From assembly GCA_964211495.1 (NCBI GenBank), contig CAXORL010000003.1, positions 297,348 through 361,347 on the forward strand: DNA of 64,000 nt, written 5' to 3'. The translations under genes were made by a program, and so were the position numbers. The number at the start of each line of letters is the position of its first letter. The first letter of the stretch is position 1. This document shows positions 16,514 through 25,932 of the stretch, in pieces. The notes under the pieces are model-generated. The model was not told the DNA's origin. It made no database searches and worked only from the letters and a program-made list of their open reading frames with translations. Origin of the DNA: Faucicola osloensis_B. GTDB lineage: Bacteria > Pseudomonadota > Gammaproteobacteria > Pseudomonadales > Moraxellaceae.

Positions 16514-17296
16514 ATGTCCAAAAATCCGAAGCGTTTATGGCAACGCATAAAACTATTATTTACTGCTGAAAAATCAGCGTCACTCTCTGTAGCCGATAAG
16601 ACAACTGACTCTGGTCATTGTGCTGAGACAAGCGAGCATACCGATACTACTGGCTATCAGCCTTTTGCCAAAAACCCGGTCAATGCTGCGTTTGATGAAC
16701 ATAGCCATTCACAAGGTGAACCGATTTTAGCCAGTGAGTCGCTTGATGCAGATGATGAATTCGAGCTACAACCGATTACCCCCGATGACATAGAGCATAT
16801 CTTAGCCAGTATGGGTTATCAATTTATGTATCACCCTGCCAGCGAACAAGATGAGCAAAGCATTCATCATTATACGATGCAAGTGTCAGATAAAGAGCGG
16901 CATTGGGGTTGCATGATTCGTTTTTTTAGTGAGCAGCAATTGATTGCGGTGTACAGTGTTTATCCTACTGCGATTGCTGAAGCCAATCGTCCTGAGATGC
17001 TCGCCATGCTCGCTTATTTGAATTATGATTTGATGATTGGCAATTTGGAAATGGATGTGATGGACGGCGAGCTGCGCTTTAAGACGTCGCTTGATTTGGA
17101 AGTGACGGGGGTGAGCGAGCTAATTATGAGTTATTTGCTACAGAGTAATTTCTCGTTGTTTTCACGGCTGTATGACACCATTCGCGAGATGATTGAGCAG
17201 CCACATACTACGCATGATTTGCAAGGTGCTGTAGACAAACTGATTGACTCTCAGCAGTCGCGCAATTTTTTCTTAGCCTCTGATGCCATTCAATAA
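16514..17296 (+). CDS. YbjN domain-containing protein
   Basis: This is a YbjN-family protein, a fold related to type III secretion chaperones and linked in enterobacteria to stress and motility phenotypes. The biochemical function is not known. Residues 1-90 are polar and variable. The YbjN domain spans roughly 95-245 and shows the characteristic NYDLMIGNLEMDVMDGELRFKTSLDLE block. I start at the ATG (260 residues) rather than the in-frame GTG at 16505. A bidirectional terminator follows, shared with fadH. Confidence 0.8.
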   Translation: MSKNPKRLWQRIKLLFTAEKSASLSVADKTTDSGHCAETSEHTDTTGYQPFAKNPVNAAFDEHSHSQGEPILASESLDADDEFELQPITPDDIEHILASMGYQFMYHPASEQDEQSIHHYTMQVSDKERHWGCMIRFFSEQQLIAVYSVYPTAIAEANRPEMLAMLAYLNYDLMIGNLEMDVMDGELRFKTSLDLEVTGVSELIMSYLLQSNFSLFSRLYDTIREMIEQPHTTHDLQGAVDKLIDSQQSRNFFLASDAIQ

Positions 17297-17310
17297 CACG
17301 CGGTCGATAT

Positions 17311-17345
17311 AAAAAAGGCGATGACATTCATTCATCGCCTTTTTT
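17311..17345. terminator. Bidirectional terminator between the YbjN gene and fadH
   Basis: A perfect 14-bp stem, AAAAAAGGCGATGA (17311-17324) with TCATCGCCTTTTTT (17332-17345), has a 7-base loop. Confidence 0.95.
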
Positions 17346-17363
17346 ATGACATAGTAAAAGCTG

Positions 17364-19469
17364 CTACAACATGGCAGCGACTTCCGCGCCTTCGCGAATG
17401 GCACGTTTGGCGTCCAATTCGCCTGCCAATTTTGCCCCACCAATCAAGTGATATTGCGCTGTCAAATCATCACCCACGGCAGGCATTAAGTCATTGACCG
17501 ATTCTTGCCCCGCGCAGATAACGATACTATCAACGCGCAATAATTGGCTATGACCGTCTGGGTTGGTAATCCAAATGCCTTCATTGGTAATTTTCTCATA
17601 GCCAATGCCGCTCACCTGTTTGACGCCATGCTTGTTGATATGAGCACGGTGCACCCAGCCTGAGGTTTTATTGAGACCTGCCCCCAAGCGACCTTTTTTA
17701 CGCTGCATCAAATACACTTCACGGGTCGGGGTAATAGGCTCTGGTTTTACCAATCCACCTTCAGTCTCATAGTGTGGGTTGGTGTCCACGCCCCACTCAC
17801 GTTTCCATGAGGTTACGCTTTGCGGATGCGGTTGATAAATCACCTTGCCTTGGGCATCTTTTTCAAACGGTTTAACATGGGTGGATGTCAAATATTCGCT
17901 AACATCAAAGCCAATACCGCCTGCACCGATCACCGCGACTTTTTTACCTGCAACTTTTTGACCCGATAGCAATTCGGCATAGCTCATCACTTGCGGCAAC
18001 TCTACCCCTTCAAAGTCAAGCGCCCGTGGCACAACGCCTGTCGCAATAATCACATCATCAAACTGACCCGACTCTAGTTCCTCTTTGCTTACTTTATGAT
18101 TCAGTTTGAGCTCAATGCCTAAACTGTCCACCAAATTGGTAAAATAGCGGATGGTTTCAAAGAACTCTTCTTTACCTGGAATCACTTTGGCGTAGTTAAA
18201 CTGTCCGCCGATTTTATCCTGTGCTTCAAACAAGGTGACCTGATGACCGCGTTTGGCGGCGACCGTCGCTGCTGATAATCCTGCCATGCCTGCGCCCACT
18301 ACGGCAATTTTTTTGGCTTTTTTGGCAGGCTTATAGACCAGTTCAGTTTCATAACAGGCTTGGGGGTTTACTAGACAGGTTGAGCGTTTATTTTCAAATG
18401 TATGATCTAGACACGCTTGGTTACAGCCGATACAGGTATTAATTAAGTCAGTTTGTCCTAAACTGGCTTTTGCCACCCAGTCTGGGTCTGCCAAGAACGG
18501 ACGCGCCATTTGTACCAAATCGGCTTGGTTCTCTGCTAGCAGCTGCTCGGCAGTCTCCGGCATATTGACACGGTTGGCAGCAATCACAGGGATAGTCACG
18601 TGGCGTTTAACTTCAGCAATCACATCGGCAAACGCTGCGCGTGGCACTGACGTGACGATGGTCGGGATACGCGCTTCATGCCAGCCAATGCCCGTATTTA
18701 TTATGGTCACGCCGGCTTTTTCGATGGCTTTGGCGATAGTAATGACTTCATCCATCGTGTTGCCATCGGGCACCAAGTCAATCATCGACAAACGGAAGGT
18801 GATAATAAACGCTTCTCCCACTGCCTCGCGTACCGCTTTAATGACTTCAAGGGCAAAACGCATACGGTTTTCTAGACTGCCACCCCATTGGTCGATGCGC
18901 TGATTGACGTGATTGCTTAGAAACTGATTGAGTAAATAGCCTTCTGAACCCATGATTTCGACACCATCATAGCCCGCCATTTGTGCAAGTTTGGCAGTTT
19001 TGGCATAGTCTTTGATGGTCGCCAAAATATTTTTTTCACTCATTTGACGGGGTTTGAAGGGTGAAATAGGCGACTTGATGGCACTGGCTGATACCGCCAA
19101 TGGATGATAACCATAGCGACCGCTGTGCAGAATTTGCAGGATGATTTTGCAGTCATATTGGTGCACAGCTTTGGTGACTTTACGATGATTGACCACATCG
19201 CCTTTGTGATTGAGCGTCCCGCCTGCCGGCACTAACCAACCTTCATGATTGGGCGAGATACCGCCCGTGATCATCATGCCAACTCCCCCTTTGGCGCGCT
19301 CGGCAAAATAAGCGGCTAGCTTTGGATAGTTAAAAAACCGATCTTCAAGCCCTGTGTGCATCGAGCCCATCACAATACGATTTTTTAACGTGGTAAATCC
19401 TAAATCCAGGGGTTCAAAAATATGCGGATAATGGGTGTTATGAGTAGATATCTGGCTGTTATTTGACAT
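17364..19469 (-). CDS. fadH: 2,4-dienoyl-CoA reductase (NADPH)
   Basis: FadH reduces 2,4-dienoyl-CoA during beta-oxidation of unsaturated fatty acids. The N-terminal Old-Yellow-Enzyme TIM barrel (1-340) binds FMN. A 4Fe-4S cluster is ligated by Cys346, 349, 353 and 365 (CIGCNQAC...C). The C-terminal half has an FAD Rossmann motif, VVGAGMAG, near 390-397 and an NADPH-binding VIGAGGIGFD further on. I start at 19469 (701 residues), where AAGGA precedes the ATG, instead of 10 codons upstream. The acyl-CoA ligases in the window fit the same pathway. Confidence 0.93.
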   Translation of the reverse strand: MSNNSQISTHNTHYPHIFEPLDLGFTTLKNRIVMGSMHTGLEDRFFNYPKLAAYFAERAKGGVGMMITGGISPNHEGWLVPAGGTLNHKGDVVNHRKVTKAVHQYDCKIILQILHSGRYGYHPLAVSASAIKSPISPFKPRQMSEKNILATIKDYAKTAKLAQMAGYDGVEIMGSEGYLLNQFLSNHVNQRIDQWGGSLENRMRFALEVIKAVREAVGEAFIITFRLSMIDLVPDGNTMDEVITIAKAIEKAGVTIINTGIGWHEARIPTIVTSVPRAAFADVIAEVKRHVTIPVIAANRVNMPETAEQLLAENQADLVQMARPFLADPDWVAKASLGQTDLINTCIGCNQACLDHTFENKRSTCLVNPQACYETELVYKPAKKAKKIAVVGAGMAGLSAATVAAKRGHQVTLFEAQDKIGGQFNYAKVIPGKEEFFETIRYFTNLVDSLGIELKLNHKVSKEELESGQFDDVIIATGVVPRALDFEGVELPQVMSYAELLSGQKVAGKKVAVIGAGGIGFDVSEYLTSTHVKPFEKDAQGKVIYQPHPQSVTSWKREWGVDTNPHYETEGGLVKPEPITPTREVYLMQRKKGRLGAGLNKTSGWVHRAHINKHGVKQVSGIGYEKITNEGIWITNPDGHSQLLRVDSIVICAGQESVNDLMPAVGDDLTAQYHLIGGAKLAGELDAKRAIREGAEVAAML

Positions 19470-19559
19470 AAATAATCCTTGGCAGTAATTTCCTTTCACT
19501 ATTTAGTCACATTAAGGAATTAATCTTGTCATTTTATCAATGAGTTCGTTATTATAATC

Positions 19560-19591
19560 AATTCGTCAATGTGGGAATTCGTCAATTTGGT
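19560..19591. repeat. 16-bp x2 tandem repeat upstream of fadH
   Basis: AATTCGTCAATGTGGG (19560-19575) is followed directly by AATTCGTCAATTTGGT (19576-19591), 14 of 16 matching. It lies in the fadH-degV divergent spacer. Confidence 0.88.
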
Positions 19592-19726
19592 CAAGCGATG
19601 TAGCTGTATCAACATACCTTAAGCATACATCAAACCAAAAATAGGTCAACCTATTATAAATAGTCATCTTTGAAAGCATAAGGCAAATTTTGTCCCGATG
19701 AGTCTACAAAAAAATCATGCTTATTT

Positions 19727-19755
19727 TTGCGACAATGTTAATATTAAGCTAGGAT
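19727..19755 (+). promoter_or_regulatory. Candidate promoter for the DegV gene
   Basis: TTGCGA (19727-19732) and TAGGAT (19750-19755) are separated by 17 bp, 26 bp before the GTG start. It is near consensus at both hexamers but not perfect. Confidence 0.4.
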
Positions 19756-19781
19756 AAAAGTACAACAGGAGGGAAATTACT

Positions 19782-20627
19782 GTGAAAAAAATGATTGTTA
19801 GCACGTCCACGTCATGTCTAGACGACCTTGGCATTCCAGAAAATGTCAAAATGTTGCCAATGAATATCCATATGGGCGGTGCCAATTATCTAGATGGACA
19901 AGACCTAAGCCTAGACAGGCTATCGCGTGTTCTACTCGATAACCCCAATATCGACATCAGTACCTCTGCCCCCACTGAAAATCAGCTCATTGAATTCTTT
20001 TATCAGCTCATCAAAGAAGACGTGCAAGAAGTTTTAATCATCTGTTTATCCTCTTCTTTAAGCCAGACCTACAGCAACTTGCTCAATATCAGCTCCATGT
20101 TTAGTCATCGCATGAAAATTTATATCTATGATTCACGCACGATTTCACATGGCGAAGCGGTTCTTGTACAAGAAGCCTCACGTTTACTCAAACGAGGCAT
20201 GGAAATCCCACAAATCATCACCGAAATCAACCGCCTGCGCGATAAAATCCATATCTATTTGGCCGTTGATAACCTTAAAGGCATGATTCGCACCAAACGT
20301 ATTTCAGCCCCAGTCGGCTTTTTTGCCAATTTATTCGGTATTAAACCGATTGTAAAAATGGAAGACTCAGGGGAAATGGTCGCCTTTGAAAAGGTGCGTA
20401 GTTTTGAAAAATGTATTGAGCGACTCGCTGATGCTGCCATCAACGCCGCCCATGGTAAAAAAGGTACAATGTATGTGCTTAGCGGCAATCTAAACCCTCA
20501 TACCAAGTCACTACTCAACTATTTATCGTCACGCGGTTATGTTAAAACCGAAGTTCTTCCTGCCGCCAGTGTCTCTATAGCAAATATCGGTGTATTCACA
20601 CTTGGCTGCGTATTTGTCGAAGACTAA
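19782..20627 (+). CDS. DegV family fatty-acid-binding protein
   Basis: DegV proteins bind a fatty acid and, in Gram-positive bacteria, deliver it to the fatty-acid kinase FakA (as FakB). No FakA is visible here, so the partner is unknown. The 281-residue protein shows the N-terminal STSTSCL loop, the central TSAPTENQ motif and the C-terminal two-domain pattern. The start is GTG with an almost perfect ribosome site (AGGAGGG, 8-base spacing). An in-frame ATG lies three codons on. It is probably a single-gene unit with its own promoter and a weak terminator. Confidence 0.88.
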   Translation: MKKMIVSTSTSCLDDLGIPENVKMLPMNIHMGGANYLDGQDLSLDRLSRVLLDNPNIDISTSAPTENQLIEFFYQLIKEDVQEVLIICLSSSLSQTYSNLLNISSMFSHRMKIYIYDSRTISHGEAVLVQEASRLLKRGMEIPQIITEINRLRDKIHIYLAVDNLKGMIRTKRISAPVGFFANLFGIKPIVKMEDSGEMVAFEKVRSFEKCIERLADAAINAAHGKKGTMYVLSGNLNPHTKSLLNYLSSRGYVKTEVLPAASVSIANIGVFTLGCVFVED

Positions 20628-20658
20628 ACCCTGACGGAGTTTTGCTAGCTTATAAAAT

Positions 20659-20690
20659 AACAGGCAGGGCTGTCTGTTTTTGTCATTTTT
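20659..20690 (+). terminator. Probable terminator of the DegV gene
   Basis: AACAGGCAG pairs with CTGTCTGTT (one G.T pair), then TTTTGTCATTTTTTT. The inner pairs must open to make a loop, so this is a weaker hairpin than the others in the window. Confidence 0.55.
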
Positions 20691-20783
20691 TTATATTTAT
20701 GAAAAAGCAGATTGATATATAGGATTTCGTCAAAATCCTTGTTATGATAAAGGCGTTTATTTATTAACTACAGGGATGTCGTT

Positions 20784-22565
20784 ATGCCAAACTTCCATAC
20801 AGGGCTGGAAAAAAATCCTGCCAACTATACCCCGCTTACGCCCATTGATTTTATTGAGCGTACTGCTACCATCTATCCTGATCAAACGGCGATTGTGTAT
20901 AAAGATTATGAGCACAATGACCTGCGTCAAAGTTGGGGCGAGACCTATAATCGCTGTCGCAAAATGTCGGATGCCCTAAAAAAATTGGGCGTCGATAAAG
21001 ACGATACCGTTGCAGTGCTACTGCCCAATACCCCACCCATGGTTGAAGTCGCGTTTGGCGTACCCATGTCTGGTGGTGTGCTATGTACCTTAAATACCCG
21101 TTTGGATATCAATGCCTTGGTCTTTTGCCTACAGCACAGTGAAGCTAAAGTATTGATTGTCGATACTGAGTTTGAACAGCATATTGCGCTGGTTCAAGAG
21201 TCATTTCCTAACTTAATTATCATTCATGCCACCGACCCTGCGGTCACGCCAACTGAACAATTTGGCAACATGACCTATGAAGAATTGATCGCCTCAGGAA
21301 CCGACTTAGACAACTGGGAAAAACCAACTGATGAATGGGATGCCATTGCGCTCAACTACACCTCAGGTACCACAGGTATCCCAAAAGGCGTGGTGTATCA
21401 CCATCGTGGTGCCACCTTAAATGCTGTCTCTAATATTTTAGATTGGGATATGCCAAAACACCCGGTGTATTTATGGACGCTCCCCTTGTTTCACTGTAAT
21501 GGCTGGAGCTTTCCTTGGAGCATTGGTGAGCGTGCGGGTACCAATGTGTGCTTACGCAAAGTTGATGCCGATTTGATTTTACGGTTGATTGCCGATGAAA
21601 AAGTCACCCATTATAGCGCAGCGCCTATTGTGCACAACATGATTGCCAATGGTAATGAAGCGCTGAAAAAAGCCATCAAACATGAAGTACGTTGTAATGT
21701 CGCAGGTGCACCGCCGCCTGAGTCTTTGCTCGCCAAAATGGAAGAAATGGGCTTTAAAATCACGCATGTCTACGGTTTGACAGAAGTATATGGTCCCGTC
21801 ACCTTGTGTGTCGAGCGCCCAGAATGGGACGATTTGACTGTCAGTGAACGCGCGCAAAAAAAATCCCGCCAAGGCATGAACTCACATCTGCTAGCGGGAT
21901 TTGATGTATTCAAACAAGGTACCACTACCCCCGTTGCAGCCGATGGTAGCGAAATTGGTGAGCTTGCTATCCGCGGCAATATGGTGATGAAAGGCTATCT
22001 AAAAAACCGCAAAGCCACGGCAGAAGCCTTTGACGGTGGCTGGTTTAAAACCGGTGACTTGGGCGTCAAATACCCAGATGGGTACATCAAAATTATGGAT
22101 CGGCTCAAAGACATCATCATCTCGGGCGGTGAGAATATCTCAAGTATCGAAGTGGAAAACGTACTGTATCGTATGCCAGAAGTGGAAAGCTGTGGGGTGG
22201 TTGCTGCTCCCCATGACAAATGGGGTGAAGTACCGGTAGCCTTTATTGAAATCCGCGAAGGCTCAACGCTAGATCGGGAAGACATCATTGCCCATTGCCG
22301 TAAATATTTGGCAGGTTTCCAAGTGCCCAAACATATTATTTTTGCGCAAATTCCAAAAACCTCGACGGGTAAAGTGCAAAAATTTGAGCTACGTCAAGCG
22401 GCGCGCTCACTGGCACATGAAGAAGCAAAAATCACTCACCATCATCCGCAAAGCTATTTGGCAGCGACAGCTGACTCAAATCCGAGCACTGCCATCCCTA
22501 GCTCTGTAATACCTAGCAACACCCAAACCCTACCCAATGATTTACCAGAAGATGAGGCACACTAA
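20784..22565 (+). CDS. AMP-binding acyl-CoA synthetase
   Basis: This adenylate-forming enzyme activates a carboxylic acid to its CoA thioester. The phosphate loop YTSGTTGIPKG is at 192-202. The domain hinge motif GWFKTGDLG and the catalytic-lysine region KTSTGKVQK are present. Its closest resemblance by eye is to the medium/short-chain or DMSP/cinnamate-type ligase group (the PLFHCNGWSFPW motif) rather than FadD, so the substrate is not settled. The C-terminus adds about 45 low-complexity Ser/Thr/Pro residues after the last conserved motif. It is monocistronic, with a terminator 28 bp downstream. Confidence 0.85.
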   Translation: MPNFHTGLEKNPANYTPLTPIDFIERTATIYPDQTAIVYKDYEHNDLRQSWGETYNRCRKMSDALKKLGVDKDDTVAVLLPNTPPMVEVAFGVPMSGGVLCTLNTRLDINALVFCLQHSEAKVLIVDTEFEQHIALVQESFPNLIIIHATDPAVTPTEQFGNMTYEELIASGTDLDNWEKPTDEWDAIALNYTSGTTGIPKGVVYHHRGATLNAVSNILDWDMPKHPVYLWTLPLFHCNGWSFPWSIGERAGTNVCLRKVDADLILRLIADEKVTHYSAAPIVHNMIANGNEALKKAIKHEVRCNVAGAPPPESLLAKMEEMGFKITHVYGLTEVYGPVTLCVERPEWDDLTVSERAQKKSRQGMNSHLLAGFDVFKQGTTTPVAADGSEIGELAIRGNMVMKGYLKNRKATAEAFDGGWFKTGDLGVKYPDGYIKIMDRLKDIIISGGENISSIEVENVLYRMPEVESCGVVAAPHDKWGEVPVAFIEIREGSTLDREDIIAHCRKYLAGFQVPKHIIFAQIPKTSTGKVQKFELRQAARSLAHEEAKITHHHPQSYLAATADSNPSTAIPSSVIPSNTQTLPNDLPEDEAH

Positions 22566-22593
22566 ACCTCAATATCGGCGACTCGCATTGCAT

Positions 22594-22620
22594 ATCCTCA
22601 CTTTGATAGTGGGGATTTTT
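22594..22620 (+). terminator. Terminator of the acyl-CoA synthetase gene
   Basis: ATCCTCACT (22594-22602) pairs with AGTGGGGAT (22608-22616, one G.T pair) across TTGAT, followed by T's. Confidence 0.8.
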
Positions 22621-22712
22621 GTTGCAAAATGCGCCTTGAAAACACCCAAAAAACACCCATTTATATAGAGATTTTCTCATGTTATTTTTAATTAATTATT
22701 AACAATAACAAG

Positions 22713-22727
22713 CGACAATATATGTCG
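22713..22727. promoter_or_regulatory. Palindrome CGACA-N5-TGTCG upstream of recA, possible operator
   Basis: CGACA (22713-22717), ATATA, TGTCG (22723-22727) form a 15-bp interrupted palindrome. A perfect -10 box TATAAT lies at 22747-22752, so the -35 position falls on the right arm. It does not match the E. coli LexA box (CTG-N10-CAG). Its regulator is unknown. Confidence 0.4.
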
Positions 22728-22861
22728 TATATGAGTGATTTAGCCCTATAATTTTTCGTATATTTTGTTATTATAGCCTTATCAATTCACTTCTTTTTTA
22801 ACTTATCACTACCTTTAAATTTTTCCCTTTTTTAGTAACCTTTTTATAACAAGGAGTCCTT

Positions 22862-23917
22862 ATGGACGACAATAAAGCCAAAGCTTTAACTGCCGCTTTA
22901 TCACAAATTGAAAAACAATTTGGTAAAAATACCATCATGCGCCTAGGTGATGAGTCAGCAAAAATCAACGTGGATGTAGTGTCCACAGGCTCATTGGGTT
23001 TGGATATCGCACTGGGCATTGGCGGTCTGCCAAAGGGTCGTATCGTCGAAATTTATGGTCCTGAAAGTTCGGGTAAAACCACTTTAACCTTGCAAGCAAT
23101 CGCCCAATGTCAAAAACAAGGCGGTACCTGTGCTTTTATCGATGCTGAACATGCACTAGACCCTATTTATGCCAAAAAATTGGGCGTTGATGTCGACGCT
23201 TTACTTGTCACGCAGCCTGACAACGGTGAACAAGCGCTTGAAATCACTGATATGTTAGTGCGCTCAGGTGCGGTGGATATGATTGTTGTTGACTCGGTCG
23301 CCGCCCTTACCCCACGCGCGGAGATTGAAGGCGAGATGGGCGACAGCCACATGGGTCTGCAAGCGCGTTTGATGAGCCAAGCGCTACGTAAAATCACCGG
23401 TAACGCCAAACGCTCTAACTGTATGGTGGTATTCATTAACCAAATTCGTATGAAAATCGGTGTCATGTTTGGCTCGCCAGAAACCACAACCGGTGGTAAC
23501 GCCCTTAAATTTTATGCGTCGGTGCGTTTGGATATTCGTCGTATTGGTGCGGTTAAAGACGGTGAAAACATCGTCGGTTCTGAGACCCGCGTTAAAGTCA
23601 TCAAAAATAAGCTGGCGCCACCGTTCCGCCAAGCAGAATTTGACATCATGTATGGGACAGGTACCAATCATTTAGGTGAAGTGGTTGACTTGGGTGTCGA
23701 TATTGATGCGGTCAAAAAATCGGGCGCTTGGTACAGCTACAACGACAGTAAAATTGGTCAAGGTAAAGCCAACGCCATTAGATTCTTGGAAGAAAACCCA
23801 CAAATCGCCCAAGAGATTGAAGCCAAAGTGCGCGCTGCTAAGCTTGGTAATGTCGAACCTGTGTCAGAAGAAGCTCTTGAGGTTGAACCCCCTGAGTTTG
23901 TCGAAGGTATGCAATAA
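22862..23917 (+). CDS. recA: Recombinase RecA
   Basis: RecA is the DNA strand-exchange recombinase and SOS co-protease. It has 351 residues with Walker A GPESSGKTT (66-74), the DNA-binding L1/L2 region (GNALKFYASVRLDIRR follows L2) and an acidic C-terminal tail. AAGGAG lies 5 bases before the ATG. The spacer upstream holds a palindrome overlapping the promoter. A terminator hairpin lies 15 bp after the stop, before recX, as in many proteobacteria where recX is made by read-through. Confidence 0.98.
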   Translation: MDDNKAKALTAALSQIEKQFGKNTIMRLGDESAKINVDVVSTGSLGLDIALGIGGLPKGRIVEIYGPESSGKTTLTLQAIAQCQKQGGTCAFIDAEHALDPIYAKKLGVDVDALLVTQPDNGEQALEITDMLVRSGAVDMIVVDSVAALTPRAEIEGEMGDSHMGLQARLMSQALRKITGNAKRSNCMVVFINQIRMKIGVMFGSPETTTGGNALKFYASVRLDIRRIGAVKDGENIVGSETRVKVIKNKLAPPFRQAEFDIMYGTGTNHLGEVVDLGVDIDAVKKSGAWYSYNDSKIGQGKANAIRFLEENPQIAQEIEAKVRAAKLGNVEPVSEEALEVEPPEFVEGMQ

Positions 23918-23931
23918 TTACCTAGCTAACC

Positions 23932-23962
23932 AAAACCCTAGTTTTTACTGGGGTTTTTGTTT
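23932..23962 (+). terminator. Hairpin between recA and recX
   Basis: AAAACCCTAGT (23932-23942) pairs with ACTGGGGTTTT (23947-23957, one G.T pair), followed by TGTTTTT. It would reduce recX relative to recA. Confidence 0.8.
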
Positions 23963-24022
23963 TTATACCGTTCAACTTGTTCTCCAGCCTGTTAGCTTTT
24001 TTTAGTCACGGTTAAAACCGCT

Positions 24023-24655
24023 ATGCCAGATCCTAAATCCTTGTTAGAAACTATCGAAAATCAGTTAATGACTGATGAACAACGCCAAGCTTACCATGAC
24101 AAGCTTAAAGCTGAGAGTTACATGCGTTGGCTGGCGTTTTATTATCTTGGGCGGCGTGAGCAGTCTAAAAAAGAGCTGCGGGACAAACTACTTGCTAAAG
24201 GATGTGATGCGGCGGCTATCGAAGCACTTTTGCGCGAATTTGAAGCAGAAGGTTATCAAAGCGATGAGCGTATGACATCTGCATTAATCAAAGAAGGTAT
24301 CGGCAAGCAGCATGGTACCCAGCGGATTTTTCAAACGTTAAAAAAACACGGCTTAACCACCGTCCGTTCGGTCAGTGCGATTAATGCATGGATTGAGATG
24401 CACAATGATTTTTTTGAAGATTTATTACTCAATGATATTGAATCAGACACGGCGGATGACGACCCAGATGAGGCCTATGAAGTGGATTGGCTTGCCCAAG
24501 CAGTGGCAGCACGGGTACGAAAATACGGTGATGCCATCCCGACGGAGCCTAAAGAAAAAGCCCGTCAACTGCGATTTTTGCAATATCGGGGCTTTGCTGC
24601 CGATGTGTGTTTTGATGCCTTAAAGTATGACTTAACTACCCTCGCCAATCGCTAG
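24023..24655 (+). CDS. recX: Regulatory protein RecX
   Basis: RecX binds RecA filaments and limits their activity. The 210-residue protein has the family's three-helix repeats: the first holds RWLAFYYLGRREQSKKELRDKL and the next EFEAEGYQSDERMTSALIKEGIGKQHG. It is longer than E. coli RecX (166) by an acidic insert around residues 135-155 (DIESDTADDDPDEAYEVDW). It ends 8 bp before the convergent sulfate-binding protein gene, without a hairpin between them. Confidence 0.92.
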   Translation: MPDPKSLLETIENQLMTDEQRQAYHDKLKAESYMRWLAFYYLGRREQSKKELRDKLLAKGCDAAAIEALLREFEAEGYQSDERMTSALIKEGIGKQHGTQRIFQTLKKHGLTTVRSVSAINAWIEMHNDFFEDLLLNDIESDTADDDPDEAYEVDWLAQAVAARVRKYGDAIPTEPKEKARQLRFLQYRGFAADVCFDALKYDLTTLANR

Positions 24656-24663
24656 AGCCACGG

Positions 24664-25752
24664 TTATTTTTTTACCGCCAATTGGTCAAAAATTGCGCCA
24701 TCTTTAAAAAACTTGCTCATAATCTCATCCCAGCTACCAAAAACTTGATTTGGCTCAAACGTGGCAATTGCAGGAAATTGGCTTTGGTATTTTGCCAAAG
24801 TCGCCGCATCCACAGGGCGCAAATAATTCTTCGCCATAATCTCTTGGGCAGGCGTATCCCACAAACCTTTTAAATAGGCTTTTGCCAATTCAGTGGTACC
24901 TTTTTGCTCGGTAACGGCATTCACCACAGCGACAGGGTTACTAATCTTGACCGAATAGCTGGGATAAATAATCTGTAAGTTTTTATCAGCAAATTCTTTT
25001 TTGGTGATTTGTGCTTCATTCTCTGTGGTAATCAGCACATCACCGATTTCTCGTTGTAAAAAGCTTGTTGTCGCTGCCCTTGCGCCACTGTCATACACTG
25101 CCACATTGCTCAAAATTTGCTTCACCAGCGCTTTGGTTTTGGCTTCGTCATTATTGAAGTGGTGCAAGCCATATCCATACGCCCCCAAGAAACCATATCG
25201 CGCTGTACCACTGGTTTTTGGATTGGCAATCACGATACTGACACCGGGTTTTGCCAAGTCATCCCAGTCTTTGATTTGCTTGGGGTTGTTGTTGCGAACT
25301 AGTAGTACCATGGTGCTGGTATAAGGTACCGCGTTATTGGGAAACGCTTGTTGCCAGTTTTTATCCACCAAGCCTTTTTTCACCAGCAGTTCTATATCTG
25401 AGGTTTGGTTCATGGTCACTACATCCGCTTTAAGCCCATTGGCTACGCTCAAGGCTTGTTTGCTTGAGCCGCCATGCGACTGCTGGATAGTGACGGATTG
25501 TTTTTGCTGCCCCGTAAAAATCGGGTTGTATTCTTTATACAACTCGCGGGACACATCGTAAGATACGTTTAGCAAAGATACACCATTGCCGTTAGAGGCT
25601 GACGCGCTGGCTGCACTCTCGTTTTTGGGCGGGGCTTTTTGGCAGGCAGTTAAGCTTGCCACTGCCATCACTGAAATGCCCGCTAATGCCAAGATTTTGC
25701 CTTTAGATTGCGTACGGGTGGTGAACGGGTGAGTTTGGGTCGCGTTTGTCAT
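24664..25752 (-). CDS. sbp: Sulfate/thiosulfate ABC transporter substrate-binding lipoprotein
   Basis: This is the periplasmic binding component for sulfate or thiosulfate uptake. The family signature NPKTSGTARYGFLGAYGYG is intact, as are the early NVSYDVSRELYKEYN and QQSHGGSSKQA segments. Unlike E. coli Sbp, the leader ends in a lipobox (SLTAC, Cys37), so the protein should be membrane-anchored. I start at 25752 (362 residues), where GAGGAAAAC precedes the ATG. No cysT/cysW/cysA permease genes are adjacent, so the transporter must be encoded elsewhere. Sulfate versus thiosulfate preference cannot be told. Confidence 0.9.
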   Translation of the reverse strand: MTNATQTHPFTTRTQSKGKILALAGISVMAVASLTACQKAPPKNESAASASASNGNGVSLLNVSYDVSRELYKEYNPIFTGQQKQSVTIQQSHGGSSKQALSVANGLKADVVTMNQTSDIELLVKKGLVDKNWQQAFPNNAVPYTSTMVLLVRNNNPKQIKDWDDLAKPGVSIVIANPKTSGTARYGFLGAYGYGLHHFNNDEAKTKALVKQILSNVAVYDSGARAATTSFLQREIGDVLITTENEAQITKKEFADKNLQIIYPSYSVKISNPVAVVNAVTEQKGTTELAKAYLKGLWDTPAQEIMAKNYLRPVDAATLAKYQSQFPAIATFEPNQVFGSWDEIMSKFFKDGAIFDQLAVKK

Positions 25753-25875
25753 GTTTTCCTCATAAGTTTTCAAAGTGCCAAGCTAAACATCCAATGGCTT
25801 AATGATTGAGAATATAGTAAGGATTTTTATTTATACTGTCTTGGAATATTTAATACTTTCATTATTCCTTAGATG

Positions 25876-25906
25876 AATAAAAAAGCCCGTAACGCATACG
25901 GGCTTT
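25876..25906 (-). terminator. Terminator of ffh
   Basis: The perfect stem AAAGCCCGTA (25882-25891) / TACGGGCTTT (25897-25906) is followed, on the minus strand, by a T run. Confidence 0.9.
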
Positions 25907-25932
25907 GAAAGTACAATTCTGCGATTAAAATT

